From contig NZ_DAVG01000130.1 in assembly GCF_002505485.1 (NCBI RefSeq), positions 932-42,535 of the forward strand: DNA of 41,604 nt. Direction: 5' to 3'. Position numbers and translations under genes: made by a program. Position 1 is the first letter of the stretch. Each line of letters begins with the position of its first letter. The notes below the pieces were generated by a model. That model was not told the DNA's origin and ran no database searches. It worked only from the letters and a program-made list of their open reading frames with translations. Shown in pieces: positions 1 to 9,404 of this stretch. Origin of the DNA: Methanosarcina sp. UBA5. GTDB lineage: Archaea; Halobacteriota; Methanosarcinia; Methanosarcinales; Methanosarcinaceae.

Positions 1-1350
1 GATTTTTTTATTAGGTTTGGTGTTACCTCTGTTCTTGGTTCTGCGTTTTCTCAAATACCAGATAAACAACAGGCGTGGAATGATTTACATAGACTGACTA
101 ATGATGAAAACAATGTTGTTAGGTTTGGTACTGCCTCTGCTCTTGGTTCTGCGTTTTCTCAAGTACCAGACAAACAACAGGCATGGAATGATTTACATAG
201 ACTGACTAATGATGAAAACAGCTCTGTGAGATCCTCTTCAAATCATTCTCTTGGAAGAGTTTCAATATTCATGGCTTCCCAAGCAGAAACAGATGAAGAT
301 TACAAAAAAGAATTAGAGAAGGCAATTGAATTTTTTGAGAATGCAGCAAAGGAAGTGTCTCACAATAATCCTGCTCAATTTTGTCTTCCTTTTTATCGCT
401 CGTTTCATTCAATAATTTTCAAAAAACAGGAAGCTAGAGAAGAAGTGAACAAATATCTGGAAGAAGCTAAATCTGCAATTGAAGGCTCAGAGAGCAAAAA
501 ACAGCTTTTTGAAGCTGTTCAAAACCTCGCAGAAGCATTAAAAGAAGTTCAGAATTTGGGCAATCTAGATTTGTCTGGGATGAAAGATGAGCTTAATTTC
601 TATAGGAAATACTGTGATCATGCTGCAGAAATAATGAAATACACTGACGAAAAAGCACCATTTGCGACAGAAGTTCTGAGAACAGGGCTACCCATTTTAG
701 ATAGAAATCTAAAAGAGCTTATTGAAGAGATCAAGGAAAAAGCAGAAACTGCATGTAAGTTATCTCAAGGAACTGCTACCAAAGAAATTGCATGCACTGT
801 TAACAAAGAAATCCAAAAATGGGAAATCGGCAGTCAGGAAGAAATGAGTTGGTATGTAAACAATCTTGTTACAGTTCTTAAATCAAAGATTCCTCATAAT
901 ACTGAAAACAAAGAAATTCTTGATATGATTGAGTACATGAAGTTTGAAAAAAATATTATAAAACAGTATAGAACTCTATCTACCGTTATTGGGCTAATAC
1001 CTACAGTTAACGTGGTTGCAGTAGATCTTATTATTGAAAATATTAACAAAGTAGGTCACGAATTAGGGACAAAATTAGATGATATTTCACAAGAAATGAA
1101 TGAGATAAGGATTAGCTTAAGCCCTGGCATAACACAAGAAATTGAAATTTCTTCAGGAATTGAGATTTTAGGAACAGGTGCAGCGCTAATAACAACAATT
1201 CCGTTACAAGAAATTTCTTACGCTGAACTTAAAGAAGACTTGCAAAGCATAAAAGGAGAACATATTAGCAAATTGTCTGAACTTCCAACAAGATTAGCTA
1301 ACAAAATTAAAGGACATTTGTTACTGAAAGATAGAGGAGGATATCGTTGA
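1..1350 (+). CDS. HEAT-repeat protein, 5' end outside window
   Basis: The frame is open from base 1, so this is the C-terminal part of a longer protein. The first 230 bases hold two nearly identical 36-residue units, with cores RFGVTSVLGSAFSQIPDKQQ and RFGTASALGSAFSQVPDKQQ, and the start of a third. The 108-bp spacing is exact (13, 121, 229). These are HEAT-like helical repeats of the kind common in large Methanosarcina proteins. The remaining 370 or so residues are charged and helical, probably coiled coil, with one hydrophobic stretch (GLIPTVNVVAVDLII) near the middle. A GTG at 226 could be mistaken for a start but lies inside the third repeat. HEAT arrays usually mediate protein binding. 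No catalytic motif is visible and the role is unknown. Confidence 0.8.
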   Translation, partial: DFFIRFGVTSVLGSAFSQIPDKQQAWNDLHRLTNDENNVVRFGTASALGSAFSQVPDKQQAWNDLHRLTNDENSSVRSSSNHSLGRVSIFMASQAETDEDYKKELEKAIEFFENAAKEVSHNNPAQFCLPFYRSFHSIIFKKQEAREEVNKYLEEAKSAIEGSESKKQLFEAVQNLAEALKEVQNLGNLDLSGMKDELNFYRKYCDHAAEIMKYTDEKAPFATEVLRTGLPILDRNLKELIEEIKEKAETACKLSQGTATKEIACTVNKEIQKWEIGSQEEMSWYVNNLVTVLKSKIPHNTENKEILDMIEYMKFEKNIIKQYRTLSTVIGLIPTVNVVAVDLIIENINKVGHELGTKLDDISQEMNEIRISLSPGITQEIEISSGIEILGTGAALITTIPLQEISYAELKEDLQSIKGEHISKLSELPTRLANKIKGHLLLKDRGGYR

Positions 1351-1437
1351 GCAGTAAACTTGAAGTGGTTAATCTCTAATGATCAGTTAACGAGGTATCT
1401 ATTTAATGAGCTCATTCCAAAACCTATTTTTAATTAA
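1346..1437 (+). pseudogene. Translationally coupled ORF remnant with frameshift
   Basis: A strong ribosome binding site (GAGGAGG) sits a few bases before a TTG at 1346 that overlaps the TGA stop of the HEAT gene (TTGA overlap). The reading MSSKLEVVNL ends at TAA after ten codons. Moving one base gives an open, coding-like continuation, NDQLTRYLFNELIPKPIFN, ending at 1437. This looks like the start of a coupled downstream gene broken by a one-base change and truncated before the convergent beta-helix gene. It is too short to assign to a family. Confidence 0.4.
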
Positions 1438-2564
1438 ATTCCAAAGATATCTTTTAAGTTTCCTCTGAGCGTGTTTCCTTCACTTATGATATTGAATTTA
1501 TCAGGAGCTGTAACAGCGATTGCATACCCTGCATACGCATCTCTATTAAAAGAAGCCACAGTATTCTTTATTTCATTGCTTGTAAGACGCACAACATACC
1601 CGGATCCTGCAGAAGTAGTTATGTAGGTTCCTATTCGGATACCGTTACAGTTACCATCCAGGACATTTTCCTGAATGTCAACCTCTGTCCATCCATCCAG
1701 GCATATTCCAGCGACGGCTGAAAGTCTATCAGCAGTTTCTTTGTCTGCAAATACAGGCATCTGCCCACAGTTTGTTATGGTATTTCCTTTAATTGTAAGT
1801 CCTGTTGCTGCATCTAAAGCAGGTGCAGTATGACCAGCCGCCCAGATTCCCGGACCCTGGCACTCATCAATAACATTGTTGAGTATCTGGACATTCGATG
1901 TAGTTTCGTTTGCCCTGGAGTTTTCAACCTGAATACCCGGGCCTGTACGAGGTTTGTACTTCTTAGTGCTCTTTATTATGTTGTCGTGGAAAATTACATT
2001 TCTGGAACCTTTAGAGCGCAGACCTGAATTGATCCTTGTATAGATCTCATTTCCTGAAGCTTCTACGTCAATACACCTTTCACAATAGAAACCGTCATGC
2101 CCGACGCCATATATTTTGTTTCCAGCGAAAGTTACATCTCTTGAGTCCAGAATCCTGACACCATCACCCATTGAATTTTGAATTTTCACGTTCCGGATTG
2201 TGACTTTTGAAGCCCTGTTTCCTCCAAATAGATTATGGTAACCTTTCCCATGAAGCACATTCTGCTTATCAGCCAGCCCATCAAACGTGAACCCTTCAAA
2301 AAGATAATTTTCGCCAGAGAAACTGAAAACTGGTACCTTAGGCTTCCAGAGGCATGTCGAAGCATATGGTATTAGCTGGATGATTGCTTTTTCATCTCCG
2401 GTTATGGTCGTGCCAGGATGTAGCTGAATAGGAGTTTTGGCCGTAAATGTTGTCTTCGTTCCTGTTGTTTTGAGCTCTACTTCTTCGTATTTCCGGCCAT
2501 CGCCTACTTTATCAAAACTACTCTGAAGAAATGTTCCTGGTGTTAGAGTCAGTACGTTTGTCAT
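1434..2564 (-). CDS. Right-handed parallel beta-helix protein
   Basis: A 376-residue protein. From about residue 75 to 360 it shows successive coils of the PbH1 type: VTIRNVKIQNS, VTFAGNKIYGV, VIFHDNIIKST, VQILNNVIDEC, LTIKGNTITNC and VDIQENVLDGN. The Asn-rich turn of pectate-lyase-like beta-helices recurs in most of them. The family includes polysaccharide lyases, surface proteins and phage tailspikes. There is no signal peptide or membrane anchor: the N terminus reads MTNVLTLTPGTFLQSSFDK. This is unusual for a cell-surface enzyme, so a cytoplasmic or virus-derived origin is possible. No catalytic residues can be assigned. It converges on the HEAT region and stands alone. Confidence 0.75.
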   Translation of the reverse strand: MTNVLTLTPGTFLQSSFDKVGDGRKYEEVELKTTGTKTTFTAKTPIQLHPGTTITGDEKAIIQLIPYASTCLWKPKVPVFSFSGENYLFEGFTFDGLADKQNVLHGKGYHNLFGGNRASKVTIRNVKIQNSMGDGVRILDSRDVTFAGNKIYGVGHDGFYCERCIDVEASGNEIYTRINSGLRSKGSRNVIFHDNIIKSTKKYKPRTGPGIQVENSRANETTSNVQILNNVIDECQGPGIWAAGHTAPALDAATGLTIKGNTITNCGQMPVFADKETADRLSAVAGICLDGWTEVDIQENVLDGNCNGIRIGTYITTSAGSGYVVRLTSNEIKNTVASFNRDAYAGYAIAVTAPDKFNIISEGNTLRGNLKDIFGI

Positions 2565-2797
2565 ATGTTATGCAGGTTCCCTTGATGTTGAAAAAGAAAA
2601 GTTGAATTCTTATTAAGGTCTTTTAATTTTAAGACATTTATTATACATGATCAGTTACGATAGATCTATTTATTATATAATTTAAACTGATAATACGAAA
2701 GTTGTTAAATCTGCTTTTCGATGTATTACCTATCAATAGTTAAATTAGTAAAAAAATTAAATAAGTTAATCTGTTAAGATATACATAGAAAGTAAAT

Positions 2798-3016
2798 ATG
2801 GAAATAAGTCCAGAAATAAAAGAAATGGCATTGTATGTCACAATTGCCTTAGCTTTAGTAATGATAGCTCTATGTATAGGACCAATAATTTCAGGATTAG
2901 CAGGATATATACCAGGAGTAAAAATAACAAGTTCAGAAGCAACAAGTTATTACATACAAGCACTACTTGCCGTAGTGATTGCTTTTATTACCCTCAAAAA
3001 AAGAGAAATAAGCTAA
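2798..3016 (+). CDS. Small two-helix membrane protein
   Basis: A 72-residue protein with two hydrophobic segments, roughly residues 11-37 (ALYVTIALALVMIALCIGPI and on) and 52-65 (YYIQALLAVVIAFIT), and a basic C terminus (LKKREIS). The family is not recognised. The ATG has only a weak purine run upstream, so the message may have a short leader. The preceding 230 bases are very AT-rich with no other gene. Small membrane proteins of this shape include holin-like and toxin-like proteins, but nothing here shows such a role. Confidence 0.5.
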   Translation: MEISPEIKEMALYVTIALALVMIALCIGPIISGLAGYIPGVKITSSEATSYYIQALLAVVIAFITLKKREIS

Positions 3017-3049
3017 ACCAATAAGTAAAAAAGAGAAATATAACTATTA

Positions 3050-3112
3050 TAGGACTTACGCATTTGGTGTACAAAGCTCAGTTAAACTGATATAGGTTTG
3101 AAATTTGCTTTA
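3050..3112. repeat. Degenerate MITE end
   Basis: TAGGACTTACGCA at 3050-3062 matches the terminal sequence of the three complete elements at 14203, 25139 and 27863. The following 50 bases resemble the left half of those elements only loosely. No matching inverted end is found, so this is a truncated or decayed copy. The 3017-3258 spacer holds nothing else I can name. Confidence 0.45.
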
Positions 3113-3258
3113 CGTTTTATCAAAGAAAGTAACATTGAGAATAATCACTTTTCCCTCTTTCACACAAGCCGGAATAAAAAGGAATTTTCAGGCACAATTG
3201 AACTTTTACAGGACAAAATATCAAAATATTTATCCATTTAACCAGATACTTCCCTCTT

Positions 3259-4368
3259 ATGAACAATCATAGCGAAACAAACAGTTCAGGTCATAATTCA
3301 GTTCACTATGACGTCGATAAAATTCCAGGATAGAATAAAGATCTTGAACTGGCTTTTTCTGCCTACAAAGGTCCCTACACTCCCGGAAGAGTTGCATCAA
3401 GGCATAAAACGGTCTGCGAAGTCCTTGTCCCTGGAGCTGTCGTGCAGGCTGGAGTCTCCGGTGCACTTCAGAAAATTGGGAAGCAGCCGGTTGTAGGGGA
3501 TTTTGTCGTTTTGCTTGACCAGCCTGAACTGGGCTCACGCATGGTTGTGAATATTCTGCCCAGGAAGACCTGTCTCTCAAGAGGAGCAGCAGGAGATGCG
3601 GGCGGGGAGCAGGTAATTGCTACAAATCTTGATACCATTTTTATCGTGACTTCCGTTGGTAAGGATCTCAACCTTCGAAGGCTTGAGAGGTATCTTGCAA
3701 TTGTGTATTCTTCAGGGGCAAACCCTGTAATTTTACTTAACAAAATCGACCTTGAAGATAACCCAACCCGGCTGGTAGAGAAAATCCGGTCCATTGCAGG
3801 TGACGTGCCGGTTATTCCATTAAGCGCCCTTTCAAAAACAGGGCTTGATGAACTTAGCCCTTACCTCAATCCGGGGGAAACAGTTGCATTAATAGGTTCT
3901 TCAGGCGTTGGAAAATCCACGCTTATCAATGCTTTTCTTGGAGAAGCCATCCAGAAAACCGGAGATATCCGGAAAGATGATAAAAAAGGAAGGCATACAA
4001 CTACAGTCCGCCAGCTGTTCCTGCTTCCAAACGGAGCAGTCCTTATAGACAACCCGGGGGTAAGGGAAATTCAGCTCGGAGACTCTGCAGACGGGCTTGA
4101 AAAAGCTTTTTCCGAGATCGTTGACGCAGCCCGCAATTGCAGGTTTAAAGACTGCACTCACCGCGACGAGCCGGGCTGTGCTGTACTGAAGGCGGTTGAG
4201 GACGGGCTTATTCCTGAAGAACGACTTGCCAGCTATCACAGATTAACTGGAGAACTCATATTCCAGTCAAAAAAAGCAGAAATTGGGCTGAAACGGCTTG
4301 AAAAGGAGAAATGCAAGAAAATAGCGGTGGATATTAAAAAATATAAGAAATCTACGGGGAAAATATGA
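3259..4368 (+). CDS. rsgA: Ribosome biogenesis GTPase RsgA with in-frame TAG codon
   Basis: A circularly permuted GTPase acting in maturation of the small ribosomal subunit. Read through, it is 369 residues, normal for the family. It shows an N-terminal OB-fold (about 45-85, YTPGRVASRHKTVCEVLVPG), G4 NKID at 161-164, G1 GSSGVGKST at 213-221, G3 DNPG at 264-267, and the C-terminal zinc knuckle C294, C299, H301, C307. From ATG 3259, codon 25 (3331-3333) is TAG; the frame then continues at once with clear RsgA sequence. The only later start, GTG 3442, gives 308 residues and removes most of the OB-fold. In Methanosarcina TAG can be decoded as pyrrolysine, so the gene may be intact; otherwise it carries a nonsense mutation. 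There is no good Shine-Dalgarno before 3259. Confidence 0.85.
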
Positions 4369-4559
4369 AATAAATCGTATATTTTCAGGCAGGATTTTAT
4401 CAGGATTTTATCAGAAATTTATCAGTCTCTTAGCATTCGTTTTTCAGCATTCGTTTTTCGTTCTCTCCAAACAGCGCAATGCCTAAAAATAAACAACACT
4501 TTTTTAACTGCATAGTTTTCGTGGATTAAAGCATTAATCCAGATTTAGGAGGCACTTAC

Positions 4560-5669
4560 ATGGCAAGTAAAGTTTATTTTGCAGATATCAGAGCGAGAAA
4601 TCCGCAGGAGAACACGATCAGCAAGATTCAGAGACTTTTTGATGAGGCAGGATTTGCTGAACTCCTTGGAGAAGGTGATCTGACTGCGATTAAGATCCAT
4701 TTTGGAGAGTACGGAAACGATGGATACATAAATCCTGTTTTTGTGCGGCAGGTTGTGGAAAAGATCCGGGAAGCAGGAGCAAAGCCGTTTGTTACGGACA
4801 CGAATACTCTTTACTCAGGCAGCCGGCATAATGCAGTTGACCACCTGACTACTGCGATTGAACACGGTTTTGATTATTCTGTTGTCCGGGCTCCACTAAT
4901 CATATCTGACGGTTTGAGGAGCCAGAACGCTGCAGATGTGGAAATAGGGAAGAAGCATTTTAAGTCCGTAAAAATAGGGTCGGATATTGCTGCTGCCGAT
5001 TCTATGATTGTGATGTCTCATTTCAAGGGGCATATAGTAGCCGGTTTTGGAGGGGCTATCAAAAACCTTGCTATGGGCTGTGCTCCTGCAGTCGGCAAGA
5101 AGGAACAGCATTTCAGGACAAGCCCGCATGTTATTCAGGATAAGTGTATAGGCTGCCAGAAATGTGTTAAAATCTGTCCTGTCGGAGCTTCGTCTCTTCT
5201 TGGAGAGGTTTCAATGATTGAGCCCACTATCTGTATAAGCTGCGGACAGTGTATGGAAGTTTGTCCTGCCGGAGCTATAACTATAGATTGGGAACATGAC
5301 ATTCCGGAGTTTCTGGAGAGTCTTACTGAGTATGCTTATGGGGCAGTAAAAGGAAAAGAAGGAAAAGTAGGTTACATAAATTTCCTGCTTAAAGTTACAC
5401 CTGACTGCGACTGTGTGCCCTGGAGTGATGCTCCTATCGTGCCGGATATAGGGATTCTAGCTTCAAAAGACCCTGTTGCCCTTGATCAGGCAAGCTACGA
5501 CCTCGTAAATAGGCAGAAAGGGCTCATCGGCTCATCCCTTCAATGCAATCATGAAGCAGGAGCCGATAAGTTCAGGGGAGCGTGGCCAATGATCGATGGG
5601 ACCCACCAGCTTATGTATGGAGAAGAAATCGGGCTTGGAAGCCGTGAGTATAAACTTGTTGAGGTTTGA
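4560..5669 (+). CDS. DUF362 protein with two 4Fe-4S clusters
   Basis: A 369-residue DUF362 protein. The DUF362 fold runs through residues 1-190 and resumes after about 255, with a ferredoxin insert between. The ligands are C196, C199, C202, C206 (CIGCQKCVKICP) and C225, C228, C231, C235 (CISCGQCMEVCP), the standard pattern for two [4Fe-4S] clusters. A well-spaced AGGAGG precedes the ATG. DUF362 proteins are common in methanogens and presumed to be redox proteins, but their substrates are unknown. It appears monocistronic, with AT-rich spacers on both sides. Confidence 0.85.
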   Translation: MASKVYFADIRARNPQENTISKIQRLFDEAGFAELLGEGDLTAIKIHFGEYGNDGYINPVFVRQVVEKIREAGAKPFVTDTNTLYSGSRHNAVDHLTTAIEHGFDYSVVRAPLIISDGLRSQNAADVEIGKKHFKSVKIGSDIAAADSMIVMSHFKGHIVAGFGGAIKNLAMGCAPAVGKKEQHFRTSPHVIQDKCIGCQKCVKICPVGASSLLGEVSMIEPTICISCGQCMEVCPAGAITIDWEHDIPEFLESLTEYAYGAVKGKEGKVGYINFLLKVTPDCDCVPWSDAPIVPDIGILASKDPVALDQASYDLVNRQKGLIGSSLQCNHEAGADKFRGAWPMIDGTHQLMYGEEIGLGSREYKLVEV

Positions 5670-6021
5670 GCTAATATAAATACAGATTGAGGCAGATTGA
5701 GGTTTTAGTTATTTTAAAGACCGGTTGAAATTTGACCTCATTTAAAGAAATTAACTCCAAAAGAAGTTAACTCTCAACAACTTTTATATTTTATTTTATT
5801 TTATTTTATTTTATTTTATTTATTCTTTACATAAAAAGTCCTGAATACAGATTTAATTATAGTTTGAACTAAGTCCATTTTCAGGTCAATTTTTAAATCA
5901 ATACACAAATCAACTAAAGTTGATTTAATCGCAAATTTATTTTTTAAAAAGATAAATATAGCAGATGTCACCACTTAATATATAGGTTAATCTTACCCAA
6001 CTTTACTGGAGATGAATTAGA
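5670..6021. other. AT-rich spacer with pentanucleotide microsatellite
   Basis: There is no gene. About seven copies of TTTTA lie in tandem at roughly 5788-5825. A TATA-like TTAATATATAGG near 5976-5990 is suitably placed to drive the small gene that follows. Confidence 0.6.
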
Positions 6022-6207
6022 GTGACCATCTGGGAATATGATGTTAAAGAGATAAGATTCAGTGAGTGGTCAAAGGCAAAAGAAGATCTTAACAGCCTTG
6101 GGACTGATGGCTGGGAGCTAATCAAGTTTGCGGACGAGATCGACGAAAACGGTATGATAGCAGCTGTTTTTAAAAGGCCGGTCGATTACGTTGACGCATC
6201 CTTTTAA
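6022..6207 (+). CDS. Small DUF4177-like protein
   Basis: A 61-residue protein starting at GTG. The pattern WEYDVKEIRF, LNSLGTDGWELIKFA, MIAAVFKRP matches the short beta-alpha-beta DUF4177 family (W-E-Y at the start, LN.LG..GWEL in the middle, a hydrophobic strand ending in KR). The function of the family is unknown. The start fits because the WEY strand normally begins within a few residues of the N terminus. A GGAG lies about 14 bases upstream, somewhat far. Confidence 0.65.
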   Translation: MTIWEYDVKEIRFSEWSKAKEDLNSLGTDGWELIKFADEIDENGMIAAVFKRPVDYVDASF

Positions 6208-6537
6208 AGTTCTTTTTTTAATTTATTGTTTTTTTGCCCTTTTTTCTATGAAAAGCATCTTTTTAAGTGTTGGGCCTACAGATTTTTTAGGTTTTCTCAG
6301 TTTTTTTTCATTTTAACTTTGGCCTGAGTCTAAAATATACTGTCTTTTGCTATGAGTAATAAATCTTTTTTCATGAGTAGTACAATTGGTTAACAATGTT
6401 TACCGATTTTGTTATAAGGTAAAACTTTAACCATATTAAATGTTACTATATTTTAGAAAATTAGTATCCAGACCGATAAAAACCAGAGTGAGATATGGAA
6501 AATTAAGAATCAAGAAGTAACAATCAGGAGCCAGGAA
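6208..6537. other. T-rich spacer, no gene seen
   Basis: An AT-rich intergenic region with long T runs. The frame of the following gene is open back to a TAG at 6454, but the AGGAG at 6526-6530 points to ATG 6538 as the start. No RNA gene or clear repeat is seen. Confidence 0.5.
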
Positions 6538-7878
6538 ATGGAAAATCGAATTGGAAACAAAATAAAACCTGACACGGAAGTTCGTACACAAAAAATAGAA
6601 CCTGATACAGAAATTCGTATACAAAACAGAGAGATAAATCTGGAACTCAAAAAACAAAATAAAGAGACAGACAAAGTAGAAAGCCAGTTAAATGCTGAAA
6701 TAGGAATTAAAGACGGCAATAGAACTGAGAAAGCCACTGAATTGCTGCAAAAACCTGAGATTGATTCTGACCGCTTTTTCAAATTTATCGATTCTTCTAT
6801 TCAGGGTTTAAAGGAGTACAGGTTGATTGTCTCGGCTCTTGAGCTCGGAGTTTTTGAAGCGCTTAGAACTCCTTTGCCAGCAGGGGATCTGGCTGAAAAG
6901 CTTGGCTGTGACCCTGTGCTTATGCCTCATTTCTGTGAAGCTCTCCTTAGTCTCGGGTTCCTTGACAGATTTGAGGAGGGAATAGACAAGGAAGGTGAAA
7001 AGGCGCAGATTGTAAAAAGAGATGAAGCCGTCAGTCAAGACAAAGGAAAATCCGAAATCGGATCTAAGAGCCATGATAACAGAAAAAAGAATGGCGGAGC
7101 AGTATACTTTGTTTCGGAACTCAGTGCAACTTATCTCCTGGAAAGTTCTACGTTTTCTCAGCAGCATTACCTTGCTGAAAGGCTCAGAAATGTTGAACGC
7201 TGGGCTCGCCTTCCTCAGATTATGAAGCAGGGACCCGATATTGTCGAGAAAGAGCCTTTTTTCGGGGAAATTGTCCACTGTATGGCTGAAAACGCACGCT
7301 GTGGTCTGCTTCAGGAAACTGTAAAGGTTGTCATGGAAAATGTTGATTTTACAAATGTCAAAAGGCTGCTTGACATCGGGGGAGGGCACGGGCTTTATGC
7401 AATCGCTTTTTCAAAGCTGAACGAAGACCTTCAGGCTTTTGTTTTCGACCTTCCTCCTGTTACTGGAAAAACAAGATATTTCGTAGATAAGTATGGGGCT
7501 TCAAGAGTGGATATAATCCCGGGAGATTTTTTTAAAGATGAAATCGGAAGTAACTATGACCTTATATTTTCTTCCTTTAACCCCGGAGGAAAAGTGCCTT
7601 CCCTTATCCCCAAGCTTGCTGAAGCCTTAAACCCTGGAGGCATTTTCGTAACCAGGCAGATGCCTGACGAGAAAATGAAATCCAGCCCGTTTCTCAGCCT
7701 TGACTGGAACCTCTGGACTTTTGAAGGTGTGAAAAAAGGAGGATCTGGTTACAGTTTTGAAAATAGCATTCCTTTCACCGAATATATCGAGGTGCTTGGC
7801 AATTACGGGCTTGAAGTCTTTCATCAACTTGATCTGAAGGATGGATCAAGAACTGTGTTTGCGCGGAAAACAACCTGA
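6538..7878 (+). CDS. SAM-dependent O-methyltransferase-like protein
   Basis: A 446-residue protein of the class I methyltransferase superfamily with the O-methyltransferase layout. An N-terminal winged-helix dimerisation region (about 85-210) carries LELGVFEAL and DLAEKLGCDP. The Rossmann domain has motif I LLDIGGGHG (285 is the last Gly), then DLPPV, and an acidic residue in IIPGDFF. Two additions are odd. Residues 1-75 are charged, low complexity and partly repeated (KPDTEVRTQK, EPDTEIRIQN). A charged loop at about 146-187 interrupts the winged helix. AGGAG seven bases upstream supports the start. The substrate cannot be told from sequence. Confidence 0.75.
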   Translation: MENRIGNKIKPDTEVRTQKIEPDTEIRIQNREINLELKKQNKETDKVESQLNAEIGIKDGNRTEKATELLQKPEIDSDRFFKFIDSSIQGLKEYRLIVSALELGVFEALRTPLPAGDLAEKLGCDPVLMPHFCEALLSLGFLDRFEEGIDKEGEKAQIVKRDEAVSQDKGKSEIGSKSHDNRKKNGGAVYFVSELSATYLLESSTFSQQHYLAERLRNVERWARLPQIMKQGPDIVEKEPFFGEIVHCMAENARCGLLQETVKVVMENVDFTNVKRLLDIGGGHGLYAIAFSKLNEDLQAFVFDLPPVTGKTRYFVDKYGASRVDIIPGDFFKDEIGSNYDLIFSSFNPGGKVPSLIPKLAEALNPGGIFVTRQMPDEKMKSSPFLSLDWNLWTFEGVKKGGSGYSFENSIPFTEYIEVLGNYGLEVFHQLDLKDGSRTVFARKTT

Positions 7879-8012
7879 GCTTCTAGAGAGGTTTAACTTT
7901 TATTTATTACTCATTTATTGACTCAATTCTAAACTCTAGTGATAAAAATAAGTGTAACATCACTACATAGATTCATAATTTTGTAATTATGTAATGAGGT
8001 TACGGCACAAAA

Positions 8013-9317
8013 ATGATAACTATAAATCTTACTCTTAATAACTTTTCGGAGCTTCCTTCCCTCTTAGACTTTTTTGATAGTTTTAGCAATGATTATGAAT
8101 ATACCACAAGAGGAGTTTTTCGTAGAAAAACTCCTCCAGCTTGTCCTATTTGTAGTACTTGTATGGTTCATAATGGCTATAATCCATACACCAAAAAAGA
8201 TCTTGGAGGAATCAGCATTGGTCGATATAAATGCTTAAATTGTGGTAGTACACACGAAGAAGATCATAGTTTTTGGGAACATCTGAAAACTTTACTTTTT
8301 GATTCATTCAATGATTTTTACCAGATCCTCAGATACCATAACGTTTCATATGATGGAATTTCTGATATAATGGATTTCATATATCCAAGATCAAAAAGCA
8401 CTATTTTAAGAGCATTTAACAAAAAAATGGAACTGGAAAATATTCCAATTTCAGAAAATATACGTATAGTGCATTATGACGAACAGCATCCAAAAGAAAG
8501 ACGGTGTCAGAAATACCGTTTAACCTTATTGGATGCAAAAACTCAAAGAGCAATAGCGGATGAACTTTTCGAAGATAAAAGTCCAGAAACCATCACAAAA
8601 TTTCTACGGAAAAATCTCGATGCATTAGAACCTGTGTTTATTGTTACGGATTTTGATAAGAGATATCCTGATATCTTAAAAGAAGTTTTTGGGGATAAGT
8701 TAGTGCATCAATATTGTTTGATGCATTTAAACAAGCTTATAGTTAGTGATTTCCCAAAGAAATCAACTATTGAACAGGAACTATTGAAATACAGGTTATT
8801 GAATATATTTTACAATCGTGAAAATGAGATCAAATTTCTGGAAGAACTTCTATCTGAAGAACTTTACGTAATTAATAATGAAGAAAAACATTTAGAATGG
8901 AGTAATAAGGCAAAAAAGGAATTTAATAAATTTAGACATAAATTAAAGCTGGAAAGAAGACGAAAAAAGGAAAATCTTCTGTTTAATAGTCTTGAAATGG
9001 CAAAATATAACTTCAATAAATTAATGGAAAGTATAAGAACATATGACGAAGTGATTCAAAAACGATTGTGGATGATTAATAAACACTGGTTAAATCTTAC
9101 TTTGTTTTATCATCTTCCTGGAGCTCCAGCGACAAATAATCCTATTGAAAGTTACTATTCAAAAAGTTTAAAAACTGATAGCAAGAAGCAGTTCAGGACT
9201 GATAAAGGAATTGAAAATCAGATTAAACTTACTCAAATGAAAAGATTAAATTTACTTAAGAAACCACAAAAGTCATTTCTGGAATTGTTCAGGGTATTTA
9301 CTCTATTTAAGCTGTAG
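8013..9317 (+). CDS. DDE-type insertion sequence transposase
   Basis: A 434-residue transposase. The N terminus has a zinc-finger-like cluster (C44, C47, C50 and C74, C77; CPICSTC and YKCLNCG). The likely DDE triad is D156 (IVHYDEQHP), D213 (IVTDFDKRYP) and E379 (TNNPIESYY), with a basic, helix-rich insertion between the second D and the E. The NNPIE motif is shared with MULE-like and ISL3/ISNCY-type transposases; I cannot name the exact family. Codon use is more A/T-rich than that of its neighbours, as expected of a recent insert. Imperfectly matching sequences (ATCACTAC near 7960; GTAGTGGAG near 9350) might be the terminal repeats, but ends and target duplication are not resolved. Confidence 0.8.
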   Translation: MITINLTLNNFSELPSLLDFFDSFSNDYEYTTRGVFRRKTPPACPICSTCMVHNGYNPYTKKDLGGISIGRYKCLNCGSTHEEDHSFWEHLKTLLFDSFNDFYQILRYHNVSYDGISDIMDFIYPRSKSTILRAFNKKMELENIPISENIRIVHYDEQHPKERRCQKYRLTLLDAKTQRAIADELFEDKSPETITKFLRKNLDALEPVFIVTDFDKRYPDILKEVFGDKLVHQYCLMHLNKLIVSDFPKKSTIEQELLKYRLLNIFYNRENEIKFLEELLSEELYVINNEEKHLEWSNKAKKEFNKFRHKLKLERRRKKENLLFNSLEMAKYNFNKLMESIRTYDEVIQKRLWMINKHWLNLTLFYHLPGAPATNNPIESYYSKSLKTDSKKQFRTDKGIENQIKLTQMKRLNLLKKPQKSFLELFRVFTLFKL

Positions 9318-9404
9318 TAGATGTTTTGATAACGGAATTCAAGTTAAAAAGTAGTGGAGTGTATCGATTTTAGTTAAAAAAGTCAGAAAAAATATCAAAT
9401 GAAT

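Noticed and set aside
6454..6537. Possible TAG-containing extension of the methyltransferase
   Set aside because: The frame is open from the TAG, but no start codon lies before it and AGGAG marks ATG 6538 as the start.
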